Source: Hahellaceae bacterium
GTDB taxonomy: Bacteria > Pseudomonadota > Gammaproteobacteria > Pseudomonadales > Oleiphilaceae
Length of the DNA stretch: 64,000 nt
Assembly (NCBI GenBank): GCA_024234505.1
Contig: JACKOD010000004.1
Location: 1 to 64,000, forward strand
Reading direction: 5' to 3'
A program made the position numbers and the translations under genes. The notes under the pieces are model-generated. The model saw nothing but the letters and a program-made list of their open reading frames with translations. It ran no database searches and had not been told where the DNA came from. Below are positions 1 through 8,400 of this stretch, one piece after another (positions within the stretch are counted from its first letter, which is position 1; every line of letters starts with the position of its first letter).

Positions 1-7
1 TGACCGC

Positions 8-395
8 GTTCACTGCCGCACAGGCAGCTTAGAAAAGTCTCGCTTTTGCCTCCTTTTGTGCGCCGGAGTTCACTGCCGCACAGGCAGCTTAGAAAAATGC
101 GATGGTATATTTACTGCTGGATACGTCGTTCACTGCCGCACAGGCAGCTTAGAAATCTAAGGGCATTCGACTATATGCCGATACGTAGTTCACTGCCGCA
201 CAGGCAGCTTAGAAAGCAAACGTTGTCGCACCATTCACGCCATCAAAGTTCACTGCCGCACAGGCAGCTTAGAAATCCCCCATCAGATCGCCGGTCAAAT
301 GCGAATCGTTCACTGCCGCACAGGCAGCTTAGAAATTACTCTGAGAGAGAGTGTAAACAAGTTCCCCGTTCACTGCCGCACAGGCAGCTTAGAAA
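8..395 (+). CRISPR. Type I-F CRISPR array, trailer portion
   Basis: Seven identical 28-bp repeats start at 8, 68, 128, 188, 248, 308 and 368, separated by six 32-bp spacers. Each repeat starts GTTCACTGCCG, holds the short dyad CTGCC/GGCAG and ends CTTAGAAA. That is the type I-F form: crRNA 3' hairpin and an 8-nt 5' handle, here CTTAGAAA rather than the common CTAAGAAA. This orientation means transcription left to right, with leader and cas genes before the window; bases 1-7 are the end of an earlier spacer. No cas gene is in the window. The final repeats are unmutated, which is unusual for a trailer end (see the lone repeat at 978). Confidence 0.97.
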
Positions 396-502
396 ACATA
401 TTGCAACTTTTGCTTAAAATTCACCCAGTCACTCGCGAAAATGGAAAAGCCAGGACGGCGTTTCGCATAATGGAGTCTAGTGACTGCGACACCTGCCAAG
501 TG

Positions 503-845
503 GTGTGACGCCGGGAGAGACCGGCTCACCTAAAACGACACAGCATTTAAAAGCCGTTTAACTCCCTCGCTGTGCGATTTTCTGTATTTACGCCGTAGCT
601 TTTCACCGGCAACAAAAAAGCCGCCTTAAAACGTGTTTAAAGCGGCTTTGCGTGAGTGGTGTTTTTTTGGCCAATGTGCCAAACTATTTCAGGTGGACTG
701 CCATAGCCGTCGCGGATACCTAAGACGGCCTGATAGCCAGCCCTGGTAGCTGGAATTGGGAAAGCGGTGTGGTGAACCCAGACAGTCCAGTCGAATGCCG
801 AAAGGCAGCGGGCGTGACACGGTGAAACTCTCCCGGCCGTAACAC
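503..845. repeat. Imperfect inverted repeat arms (503-530 / 821-845)
   Basis: The left arm starts GTGTGACGCCGGGAGAG. The reverse complement of the right arm starts GTGTTACGGCCGGGAGAG, and both then run into a TCACC-like end. The arms lie about 290 bp apart inside the interval separating the CRISPR array from the orphan repeat. They could be terminal repeats of a small non-autonomous element or remnants of a duplicated gene start. Confidence 0.4.
613..649. terminator. Bidirectional rho-independent terminator-like hairpin
   Basis: AAAGCCGC at the left pairs with GCGGCTTT at the right around a TTAAA-ACGTG-TTTAA core. A-rich sequence on one side gives T runs on the opposite strand. It could end CRISPR transcription coming from the left or the small minus-strand ORF. 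Confidence 0.6.
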
Positions 846-849
846 GCAT
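637..849 (-). CDS. Small ORF of uncertain status (70 aa)
   Basis: A 70-residue minus-strand frame, rich in Trp, His and Pro, matching no family I recognise. Its C-terminal part (GYGSPPEIVWHIGQKNTT) is repeated in a second copy at 1041-1094, which reads GYGSSPEVVWHIDQKNTI in the same orientation. Differences between the copies are mostly conservative, which hints at past coding. The second copy has no intact gene around it. The hairpin at 613-649 overlaps the stop, so it could be the gene's own terminator. Both copies may be relics of a mobile element. Confidence 0.25.
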   Translation of the reverse strand: MRVTAGRVSPCHARCLSAFDWTVWVHHTAFPIPATRAGYQAVLGIRDGYGSPPEIVWHIGQKNTTHAKPL

Positions 850-1094
850 CAGGTTAACGCCTGTGTTAGTCGGAGTGCGATGCGGGGTTGCCAGCTTGCT
901 GGATGGGAGGCCCCGCCGCCCGCTTTATTCTGATTGCTTTCTTTTCTTATAGTCTTCTGCGCGGCGTGTTAGTCGCCGTTCACTGCCGCACAGGCAGCTT
1001 AGAAATATATCACCGTAAAACTGGAGCAACTTTTCGTAAATGGTGTTTTTTTGGTCAATGTGCCACACTACTTCAGGTGAACTGCCATAGCCGT
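657..1094. repeat. Duplicated 54-bp segment (657-710 and 1041-1094)
   Basis: Two direct copies with four mismatches start TGGTGTTTTTTTGG and end GCCATAGCCGT. They lie on either side of the orphan CRISPR repeat at 978-1005. The second copy starts 35 bp beyond that repeat. Confidence 0.85.
978..1005 (+). repeat. Orphan CRISPR repeat, identical to array units
   Basis: A single 28-bp copy identical to the array repeat at every base and in the same orientation, 582 bp after the last array unit. No further repeat follows at the expected 60-bp spacing. It could be the true terminal repeat of an array later interrupted, or a stray copy. An exact match is not expected by chance. Confidence 0.95.
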
Positions 1095-1160
1095 TGTAAA
1101 GAGATGGCGTACTTCCTAACTGCCTCTATTTTCCGTTTTTATCCGCATGGAGATCGGCAT

Positions 1161-1343
1161 ATGCGTTGGGTTGAGATCATTAACACGCTTCTAAAAATGT
1201 TGTTTTTGTTACAGGTCGTCGGGTTTTGCCTGACGCCGGGGTTTGACTGGTTGCCCAATCTGCTCTTTACCGCTATCCCGCTGGGTTTATGGCAAGCTGT
1301 CAGGCTGTTGTCGGGTAGCTGGCTACAGGGTTGGCTGCGTTAG
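1161..1343 (+). CDS. Small hydrophobic protein (60 aa)
   Basis: From ATG at 1161 the frame codes 60 residues, starting MRWVEIINTLL and holding two hydrophobic stretches (about 8-22 and 30-45) separated by a Pro-Gly-Asp turn. It looks like a small two-helix membrane protein; no family recognised. A longer frame exists upstream but runs through the CRISPR repeat and is not believable as coding. No strong ribosome binding site, so status is tentative. Confidence 0.35.
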   Translation: MRWVEIINTLLKMLFLLQVVGFCLTPGFDWLPNLLFTAIPLGLWQAVRLLSGSWLQGWLR

Positions 1344-1402
1344 TTCAGGACAGTCGCCCAGCCAAGGGCAGACAAATAGGTCTGCTCCTGCGGAGTTCAT
1401 GT

Positions 1403-1576
1403 ATGGTGCCGTGGTATTTCAAACTTTATTTTGTTGCTCCACTTTCCAGTGCGGTGCTTTTTGTTTTGAGCTTCATTGTCCCTGGTACGGCGATCTTTGA
1501 GGCTTTTGCCTGGTCATTGCTCGTTACTTTCGTGTTGGGGACAGTTCTGTTCTGGATTGGGGTGTGGCGACTTTGA
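1403..1576 (+). CDS. Small two-helix membrane protein (57 aa)
   Basis: The ATG at 1403 gives MVPWYFKLYFVAPLSSAV..., with two clear transmembrane stretches (about 9-27 and 36-53) and a basic C-terminus (VWRL). It follows the 60-aa hydrophobic ORF by 59 bp and converges with the DUF2182 gene, whose stop lies 4 bp away. No family recognised. Hydrophobic periodicity favours a real small membrane protein, but the start is uncertain because an in-frame upstream extension is possible. Confidence 0.4.
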   Translation: MVPWYFKLYFVAPLSSAVLFVLSFIVPGTAIFEAFAWSLLVTFVLGTVLFWIGVWRL

Positions 1577-1580
1577 CTAA

Positions 1581-2321
1581 CTAAACCAACAACCCTACAC
1601 CCAACCCCACAAGCACGACGCCGGTTAACCGCGCAAACCATTCGCCTTTGCTGAGTAGTTTTTCAATCATCACAAATAAGGTGATGAGCAGTATCCATTT
1701 CAGGTTCATCACGCCGGTGATAAATAGCAGTACCATCAATGCCCAGCAGCAGCCAACACAATATTGTCCGTGAATCAGGCCGAGTCGGATGGCGCCCCAG
1801 TGGCCTTCTCGCCACTGGGTGCTGATCAGGCTGAGTGGTGACTGGCAAAGGCGTAAGCATTGTTGTTTCAGCGGGCTCCATTGATACAGGCCGGCGGTGA
1901 TCAGTAGCAGGGCGCTAAAGGTGCGGTTGGCGCTCATCATCATTGGGGAAAGCAGGGCGGCGCTATGCAGCCACCATTGCAGCAGTGTGATCAGGCCGCT
2001 GAACAGGCTCCAGACCCACAGGTACCCACTCACAAAATACAGGGTGTGAATATAGGCGGTGTGGTTTCGGCGGCGTTGCTGATTGATTCTGTTAACCCAA
2101 AGAATGACGGGGGTGGCGGAGGGGAGCATCATGCCGGCCATCATAATGGCCCACATGGCAAACAGCATAAATACATCCACGGTATGCCATTGGCCTATCG
2201 GTGCCATATTCATGGTGGTTCCGAAAATCAGGTAATACCAGCAGAGTGCGATCACTACCACCAGGGTAATGATCGCCAGCCGCTGATCCGGGCGTCTCCA
2301 TTTGAGTTCGGCCGCGTCCAC
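1581..2321 (-). CDS. DUF2182 integral membrane protein
   Basis: 246 aa, five to six predicted transmembrane helices. It carries the DUF2182 hallmarks: a Met-rich helix with MMAGMMLPSATP (about residues 60-71) and HGQYCVGCCWALM (about 184-196), whose Cys and Met residues suggested a metal-binding integral membrane protein to earlier annotators. Function is unknown. Start is GTG at 2321, directly after the TAA stop of the upstream DUF1326 gene, so translation is probably coupled. DUF2182 and DUF1326 are a recurring gene pair, which supports both calls. Confidence 0.85.
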   Translation of the reverse strand: MDAAELKWRRPDQRLAIITLVVVIALCWYYLIFGTTMNMAPIGQWHTVDVFMLFAMWAIMMAGMMLPSATPVILWVNRINQQRRRNHTAYIHTLYFVSGYLWVWSLFSGLITLLQWWLHSAALLSPMMMSANRTFSALLLITAGLYQWSPLKQQCLRLCQSPLSLISTQWREGHWGAIRLGLIHGQYCVGCCWALMVLLFITGVMNLKWILLITLFVMIEKLLSKGEWFARLTGVVLVGLGVGLLV

Positions 2322-2945
2322 TTAGTTGCTCCAGTTTGCGATCGCTTTGGCTGAAAAACGTCCTGCGTGATTAAAGGCAATATTACCAAAATCGATCGAC
2401 ATGGCTTTTGAATTGCCTATGTTGCCGTCGTCCCACATAAAACCGCCACTCGGAAAGGTGATATGCACATTGTGTTCTTCACCGGTAACGGGATCAATCA
2501 GGGGCGTTTGTTCTACTTCAACAATGCCTTCGATGGAGAAGGAGGCGTATTTTTCGTCGGTATTCATGTCGATTTTTTTCAGTATGGGGCCCTCAAATTC
2601 GCTGAACGTTCCCGCAATGGCTTCGACGGGCATGCCGCCGGCCTGACCCGACATGATGGTCGCCAGTGCGGTGACTTGCTCGGGAGTGGCCGCGCTGTCG
2701 ATAAATAGCGCGCCTTTTCCGTTGCCTTCGTGGATGGCTTTTGGCCACATGGCCGCAAAGACCATTTTTAAGCCGCTCAGATCCAGATTGTTAAAGTGTC
2801 CTTTGATGACGGAAAGGCCCAATAGGGCTTCGCATCCGCCTGATTCGGAGTCGGGAAAACCACCGAATTGACACCCACAGCCATGGCTGCAATTGCAGCA
2901 TTCGATTTGGTGCATTGATAATGACCATTTATTTTCGCCAGACAT
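2322..2945 (-). CDS. DUF1326 domain protein
   Basis: 207 aa from ATG at 2945, preceded by AGGAG about 10 bases upstream; a longer frame upstream has no good start. The N-terminus carries the Cys-rich DUF1326 signature CCNCSHGCGCQFGG (about residues 13-26), followed by the family's mixed alpha/beta body. Biochemical role unknown; the Cys cluster suggests metal or redox chemistry. First gene of a two-gene operon with the DUF2182 membrane protein, stop and start adjoining. Confidence 0.85.
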   Translation of the reverse strand: MSGENKWSLSMHQIECCNCSHGCGCQFGGFPDSESGGCEALLGLSVIKGHFNNLDLSGLKMVFAAMWPKAIHEGNGKGALFIDSAATPEQVTALATIMSGQAGGMPVEAIAGTFSEFEGPILKKIDMNTDEKYASFSIEGIVEVEQTPLIDPVTGEEHNVHITFPSGGFMWDDGNIGNSKAMSIDFGNIAFNHAGRFSAKAIANWSN

Positions 2946-3235
2946 GGTTCCATCTCCTGCTCTGCTTCCGTTATAAAGTTTAGTTTGCACAGGACAAATC
3001 ACCGCCTTTTCTGACGTATTTAGTCGGGTATTAATAGACTGATTTCTTGTATTAGGCGCCGCATCATTCCGTCCGGGAATAAGACACATTCAATAGCCCG
3101 GCTGAAATCCCCGCGGGCTATTTGTCTAAATAGCGATTCTCCTAAGCCAGATCAATACATGAACAATGGTAAGCTGCTACTGTGAGCCATTAGCCTTCGG
3201 GCGGGCAGTGCGTGCATGAGTTTATCAGAGGTGAA

Positions 3236-3454
3236 ATGCAGAAATTTTCGTATGTGATGAGTTGGGTTTGTTTGGTGCTGGCGGTGGTGAGTGCGGTGTT
3301 TTGTTACCTGAAAGGACAAACGCTGGGCTTTAATCATGTGATTCCGGCCAGCGCGGGAGCGACGGCGTTCTTTTTTATGACCGCCGGTGGTGTGCTGATG
3401 ACGATTGGCACTACGAATTTACCCAAGTTGCACTTTGACAAGGATGAGTTGTAA
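3236..3454 (+). CDS. Small two-helix membrane protein (72 aa)
   Basis: ATG at 3236 has GAGGTG just upstream, a better start than the in-frame ATG at 3212. The product (MQKFSYVMSWVCLVLAVV...) has two transmembrane stretches (about 6-24 and 37-58) and a charged tail ending HFDKDEL. No family recognised. It stands alone, convergent with the following dehydrogenase gene and 17 bp from its stop. Confidence 0.6.
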   Translation: MQKFSYVMSWVCLVLAVVSAVFCYLKGQTLGFNHVIPASAGATAFFFMTAGGVLMTIGTTNLPKLHFDKDEL

Positions 3455-3471
3455 ACGCAGGGGGCCGGAGA

Positions 3472-4290
3472 TCACTCGTTCACCGGTTCGGCTTTGCGTG
3501 CCACTTTATGAAAACCGTGCCCCAGTAGCCGTTTGAAAAACGCAGCGGTTTTGGCGGTGCGGGTGACCAGCGTGCGCGAGTTGCGCAATTTCCCTTCTAC
3601 AATTCCTATAAAAACCTCCGCCACGGCACTGGCCGGCAGCGTACCGGGTGTTGTGCCCGGATTGTTCAGGCGTTTTAAGTGATTCTGGTAGTTCAACCGA
3701 GGGCTTTTCACGCCCAGTGTTTGCTTTAAGGTGGCCAGCGTGCGGGCCCTGAATTGGGCTTCAATGGGGCCGGGCTGAATTACGTGCACTGCAATCCCGA
3801 GATTTTCCAGTTCCAGACGATAAGCGTCTGCTGCGGCTTCCAGTGCGTGTTTGCTCATGCAGTAGGGGCCACGAAACGCGATGGTGATCATGCCCAGTAT
3901 GGAGCTGTTGAAGACCAGCTTGCTGCCCTTGGGCATGGCGGGCAGGAGTTGATTGGTGAGCTGGATGGGCCCCACTACATTGGTGACATGCTGCTCGACC
4001 AGACTTTGCCAGGTGGAATCTTCCATGGCGACTTGCAGGCCGTAACCCGCATTATTAAAGAGCGCATCAATACGACCCTCGGTCAGGTGCAGTATGGTAT
4101 TGGCTGCGGCGTTAACACTCTGTTCGTCACTCAGTTCCAGCATGACAGCCTCTGCCCCCAACTGTTGCAGGCGGGCCAGATCTTCGGTTTTGCGGGCGGT
4201 GGCAATCACTTTGTAACCGGCTTTTAAACTGGCTTTGGCGGTCGCCAGCCCGATACCGCTGGAGGCACCCGTGATCACTACCTGTTTCAT
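3472..4290 (-). CDS. Short-chain dehydrogenase/reductase (SDR)
   Basis: 272 aa from ATG at 4290, which has GAAGGA about 10 bases upstream; the upstream in-frame start lacks this. Classical SDR: nucleotide-binding TGASSGIG (7-14), NNAG (79-82), catalytic Ser130, and Tyr143 with Lys147 (YCMSK). A PG motif follows the active site (IQPGPIEA). It catalyses an NAD(P)H-dependent oxidoreduction on an unknown alcohol/ketone substrate in the cytoplasm. A basic C-terminal extension is typical of the subgroup resembling lipid-modifying SDRs. Single gene. Confidence 0.9.
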   Translation of the reverse strand: MKQVVITGASSGIGLATAKASLKAGYKVIATARKTEDLARLQQLGAEAVMLELSDEQSVNAAANTILHLTEGRIDALFNNAGYGLQVAMEDSTWQSLVEQHVTNVVGPIQLTNQLLPAMPKGSKLVFNSSILGMITIAFRGPYCMSKHALEAAADAYRLELENLGIAVHVIQPGPIEAQFRARTLATLKQTLGVKSPRLNYQNHLKRLNNPGTTPGTLPASAVAEVFIGIVEGKLRNSRTLVTRTAKTAAFFKRLLGHGFHKVARKAEPVNE

Positions 4291-4465
4291 GCGCTCTATC
4301 CTTCTATTCGCCACCGGACCGGTCGGGATGACGTGTCGGGTGGGCTAGTTTAGCGGGCTTAGCCGTTTGGAAAAAGCGTGCGGACAGATTTGCCAGACAG
4401 GGGCACAATTCAATATGCTCTGATTTGATTGTTAAGCCTGTAGGTCACCGTGTTGGGTGCAGTTG

Positions 4466-5344
4466 ATGAAGTCTGTTGAAACGAACATTAATGAGCCGGT
4501 GCAGCGTTTGATTCAGGCGCACTTTGCAGCGGCCCGGGCCCGGGTGCCTAAAGTGTGTCAGGATCATTTCTTGTCATTGGGTGCGGTGTCTCGGCGGCAC
4601 TGGCGTCAACGTCAGGATATCCCCCGTGATCTGGCGGCGATGCCGCGCGCGGGCTGGCAATTAGTACGCAAGGTACTGGGCAAGCCAACGGTGCAGGCCG
4701 CCGCGATCAGTGGTAAAGAGCAAGAAGTGCTGCAACTTATTCAGGATGAGTTGTTGCAGTTGGATGGTCTGGCGGAAATCCTGCAGGCGTACATTCATCA
4801 AGAGCTGTGTCTGGCCGGCATCGAAATCAGCCAGTTGTCCGCTATTCTGGCACCGGAAAATCAACCTGTGATTGAAAGCTGGTTGCGGGACCGCCTCGGG
4901 ATGCATGGTGTGGCATTGGAAGGCATGCGCGAATCCATGATGTTTGTCGCGTTGGGCGTGGCGGGAAAAACGCTGTCCGACAAGGTGGTCTTTGGCAGTG
5001 GCATGGGATTGGGAGCCGCAGCGGCCGGCAGCGTCTATTTGCATCATCAGGGCTGGTGGGGCGCATTTTGGACGCAGGTTTACGGTGTACCGGGCTGGGT
5101 CAGTGCCGCGGGGGCGGCCGGAGGGTTTGCGGCGACGCTGGTTGCCATGCCGCTGTTGGCACCGCTGGTTGAAGTAGGCGTCAATCGCTTTCGTGCGGAG
5201 CGGATGCTGGTAAAAATGATCAATGGTGTCGAGTACGACATGATGCACAATACCCCCGAACTTGCAGGTGTGGCCGGTCGCATTGCCACTTTTATCGGTT
5301 TCATTCCTGATCTGCTGCAGTTGCTTGCCAAATTGCGGCGCTGA
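4466..5344 (+). CDS. Conserved-looking protein with Gly/Ala-rich membrane segments, function unknown
   Basis: 292 aa from ATG at 4466; a GTG at 4457 is an alternative. The N-terminal half is helical and charged. The C-terminal half has hydrophobic Gly/Ala-rich stretches (FGSGMGLGAAAAGSVYL near 175-190, then two more near 210-240), indicating membrane association. A family resembling EcsC was considered but not supported by any motif I can name. The next gene, a sensor kinase, begins 85 bp later on the same strand, so co-transcription is possible. Confidence 0.6.
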   Translation: MKSVETNINEPVQRLIQAHFAAARARVPKVCQDHFLSLGAVSRRHWRQRQDIPRDLAAMPRAGWQLVRKVLGKPTVQAAAISGKEQEVLQLIQDELLQLDGLAEILQAYIHQELCLAGIEISQLSAILAPENQPVIESWLRDRLGMHGVALEGMRESMMFVALGVAGKTLSDKVVFGSGMGLGAAAAGSVYLHHQGWWGAFWTQVYGVPGWVSAAGAAGGFAATLVAMPLLAPLVEVGVNRFRAERMLVKMINGVEYDMMHNTPELAGVAGRIATFIGFIPDLLQLLAKLRR

Positions 5345-5429
5345 ATATCTTTTGCGAACCAAGGTAAGCTTGGTAAAGCTGTCTATACTCAATGACATAA
5401 CAAAAACAAATCAGATTGAGGTCAGGTGG

Positions 5430-8400
5430 TTGTTGCCGGAAGCAGATAAGCGAAACAGCGCGGGTGTTCGATCGGTTATTCTGACCTGTCGCCAATGGGC
5501 AGGGCTGGTAGTCTTGTTTATCCTTTTATTGGCCGGGATATCTCAGGCACAGGCCAGTGTGCCCTCCATTCGTTTGGATGACGGACAGCATCAGTGGCAA
5601 TTCAGCGCACAAGCTCAGTATATGAAGGATGAGCGGGGCGATATCACCATTGAAGCATTGCGTCGCGGCGAGTTTGATCGCGATTTTTTTACCATTGAAA
5701 CGCAGCAGGCAAATTTCGGCTTTCATGATGCTGTCTATTGGATTCGCTTTAATCTGACCTACCGGCCCCGAAGTGATCGGGGTAATAAAAACTTCTGGTT
5801 ATCGTTTGAATATCCTTTGCTGGATTATGTCGACCTTTATCTGGTCGATGAAAGTGGTCAGATGACGCATTTCAGTGGCGGTGACCAGCGTCCTTTCAGT
5901 CAGAATCCGGTCGATTTTCCACGCCCGTCTTTCGAGTTGAATCTGACCCCCAAGGCGGTCACCAGTGTATTTATTCGTGTCGAAAACAAAAGCTCCCAAC
6001 AGCTGGGGTTTGGCGTTTGGGATACGGAAGGCTTTTCTTCGCATATTTCATGGATTCGGCTGCAAGACGGCATCTTCGTCGGCATCATGCTGATCATGAT
6101 GTTGTATAACCTGTTTGTATTTATTGCCATAAAAGATTCGGCCTATCTCTACTATGTCATGGCCATTACGTCATTTCTGTTGGGTCAGTGCATGTTGACG
6201 GGGCTCACCTGGCAGTATGTGCACTGGAAGGATCTGGTCTGGAATAACAATTTAACGTCGGTGTTCCTCAACATCACCTGGATGTTTTTATTGCTGTTTT
6301 CGCGGGCTTTTTTGCAGACCAAAAAAATTGCCCCGATGATGGATGGCTTGTTGAAGTTTCTTGCGCTCGCGTCGGCCTGGATGGCGGTGTTGTCGTTTAT
6401 TTCGGATTATAACTTTACGATTAAACTCAGTACCCGTCTGACGTTGATTTATGCGTTGGTCTCGACCTTGATTGGTCTGGCGCTATGGCGGCGGGGACAT
6501 CGCGCAGCCCGCTACTACACTTTTGCCTGGGTCGCCTATATGGGCAGCGTGTTGCTGGCATTGCTGTATCTGTTTGGTGTCATTCCGTACAGCTATATTG
6601 CGGCTAATGGTATCCATCTGGGCGCCTTTGCCAATGTGTTGCTGTTGTCACTGGCGTTGGCCGACCGGATCAATACCCAAAAACGTGAAACCGAATTGCA
6701 ACGACGCCGGGCGCTGATGGCTCGGGAAGATGCCATCGAGGCCAACCAGCGCGCCTTATCGCATCTTAAAATGTTTCGTAAGCTCTATGAAAATGCGTCG
6801 GAGGGGATTTTTCAGTGTTCTTTCGATGGAAAATTTATCAGTGCTAACCCGTCGCTGGCCGGAGTATTTGGTTATGACTCTGCCGATGAGTTGATTGCCG
6901 ATGTCGAGGATATTGCCGATCAGTGTTATCACAGTCCGGACGTTCGCAAAGAATTCGAAGCGGAGGTGCTGGATCAGGGGCGAATTATTAACCATGAAGC
7001 GCTTTACGTTAAACGCGATGGCCGACTTTTCTGGGGGAGCAGCTCGGCGCATCTGGTCAGGGATGATGCAGGACGGCCGGCCTACATAGAAGGGTCGTTG
7101 ATCGACATTACCGAACGCAAGGACAAAGAAAAAGCGCAGCGTGAACGTGAAGCCGCGCAGGCATCCGCGAGCGCAAAAAGTGAGTTTCTGGCCAATATGA
7201 GCCATGAGATACGCACACCGATGAATGCCATTATCGGATTCGCAGCGCTGGCGCAAAAAACCGATCTGGATACCAAGCAGCGGGATTATGTTTCAAAAAT
7301 CGAGCATTCATCGAAAGCCTTGTTGGGCATCATCAACGACATTCTCGACTTTTCCAAAATTGAAGCCGGCAAGCTTTCGCTGGAATCGGTGAGTTTTAAT
7401 TTATATGACGTCATCAACGACATCGTAAATATCCTTTCCCAAAAGTCGGCGGAGAAAAATCTGGAACTGGTGGTGCGGGTGAGTCCGAGCGTCATGGCAA
7501 ATTTGATGGGTGATCCGCTGCGACTGGAACAAATACTGATTAATCTCACCAACAACGCGATTAAATTTACCGCTGAAGGTGAAGTGATCATCCGTATAAA
7601 GGAAATCCAGTCGCTCGATCAACGGGTGCAGCTGTTGTTTGAAGTCATCGACACCGGTATCGGAATCACTAAAGCCCAACAGGAACGCCTGTTTACGCCC
7701 TTTACTCAGGCCGATGGTTCCACCACGCGTAAATACGGCGGTACGGGGTTGGGGTTGAGTATCAGCAAACAGTTAGTCGAACTGATGTCGGGTGAGATAT
7801 GGGTTGAAAGCGTTGAGGGCGAAGGCAGTACCTTTGCTTTCAGTGCCTGGTTTGACTTACAGCCAACGCCGGAGCAAAAGAGTATTTATGCGGCGAAAGA
7901 ACTAAAAGACTTACGGGTATTGTTGATCGATGACAAAGATGCCGGACAGGAAGCCATTCTCGAAATTCTGGACTCTTTCCGTTGTCAGGCGACCTTGCTA
8001 CAGCCGGATTATACGTTGATTAGCAAACTGGAATCGGAATTCACTTCCGAGGCTTTTGATTTGGTGATCGTGGATCGGCAACTGAAGGCGATTGAAACCA
8101 TGGAGGCTGCGCGAAAAATTCGTCAACTGGCACACTTCAGTGAAACGCCCATCGTCATTATGGCGTTAACGAATGAAGAGCATTTCCACGAAACTGCGGC
8201 AGAGCTAGGGTTTCATTGTCTGATTAAACCGGTCACGCCTTCGGTGATGCTGGACTGTATTCAGAGTATTTTGGGCTATACAGGGCCAAAACAAAGCAAG
8301 CGAATGGCCGGAGAAGAGCAGGAACGGCTACTACAGCGCTTAAATCATCATCAGGTGCTGCTGGTGGAAGATACGCCTTTCAACCAGGAAATTGCGACCG

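Larger units (their letters stand above)
396..977. other. 582-bp interval between array end and orphan CRISPR repeat
   Basis: No convincing gene. It holds two imperfect inverted arms (503-530 and 821-845, sharing GTGT-ACG and CCGGGAGAG), a bidirectional hairpin at 613-649, a small minus-strand ORF at 637-849, and a GC-rich hairpin near 882-916 (GCGGGG and CCCCGC arms). Perfect CRISPR repeats sit on both sides, so it may be an insertion that split the trailer end of the array. That is inference; no target duplication was recognised. Confidence 0.4.

Noticed and set aside
46..417. 123-aa ORF through the CRISPR array
   Set aside because: The 60-bp repeat-plus-spacer period is divisible by three, so repeats give a periodic SSLPHRQLR-like frame. 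It is an artefact.
850..1000. Possible integron attC site (GTGTTAGTCG repeated at about 862 and 967)
   Set aside because: The two copies are direct, not inverted, and no paired GTTRRRY/RYYYAAC core was found.
4661..5398. 245-aa minus-strand ORF antisense to 4466-5344
   Set aside because: The plus-strand frame has membrane-protein-like hydrophobicity and fits spacing with the following operon. The antisense frame is His/Gln-rich, typical of a shadow.
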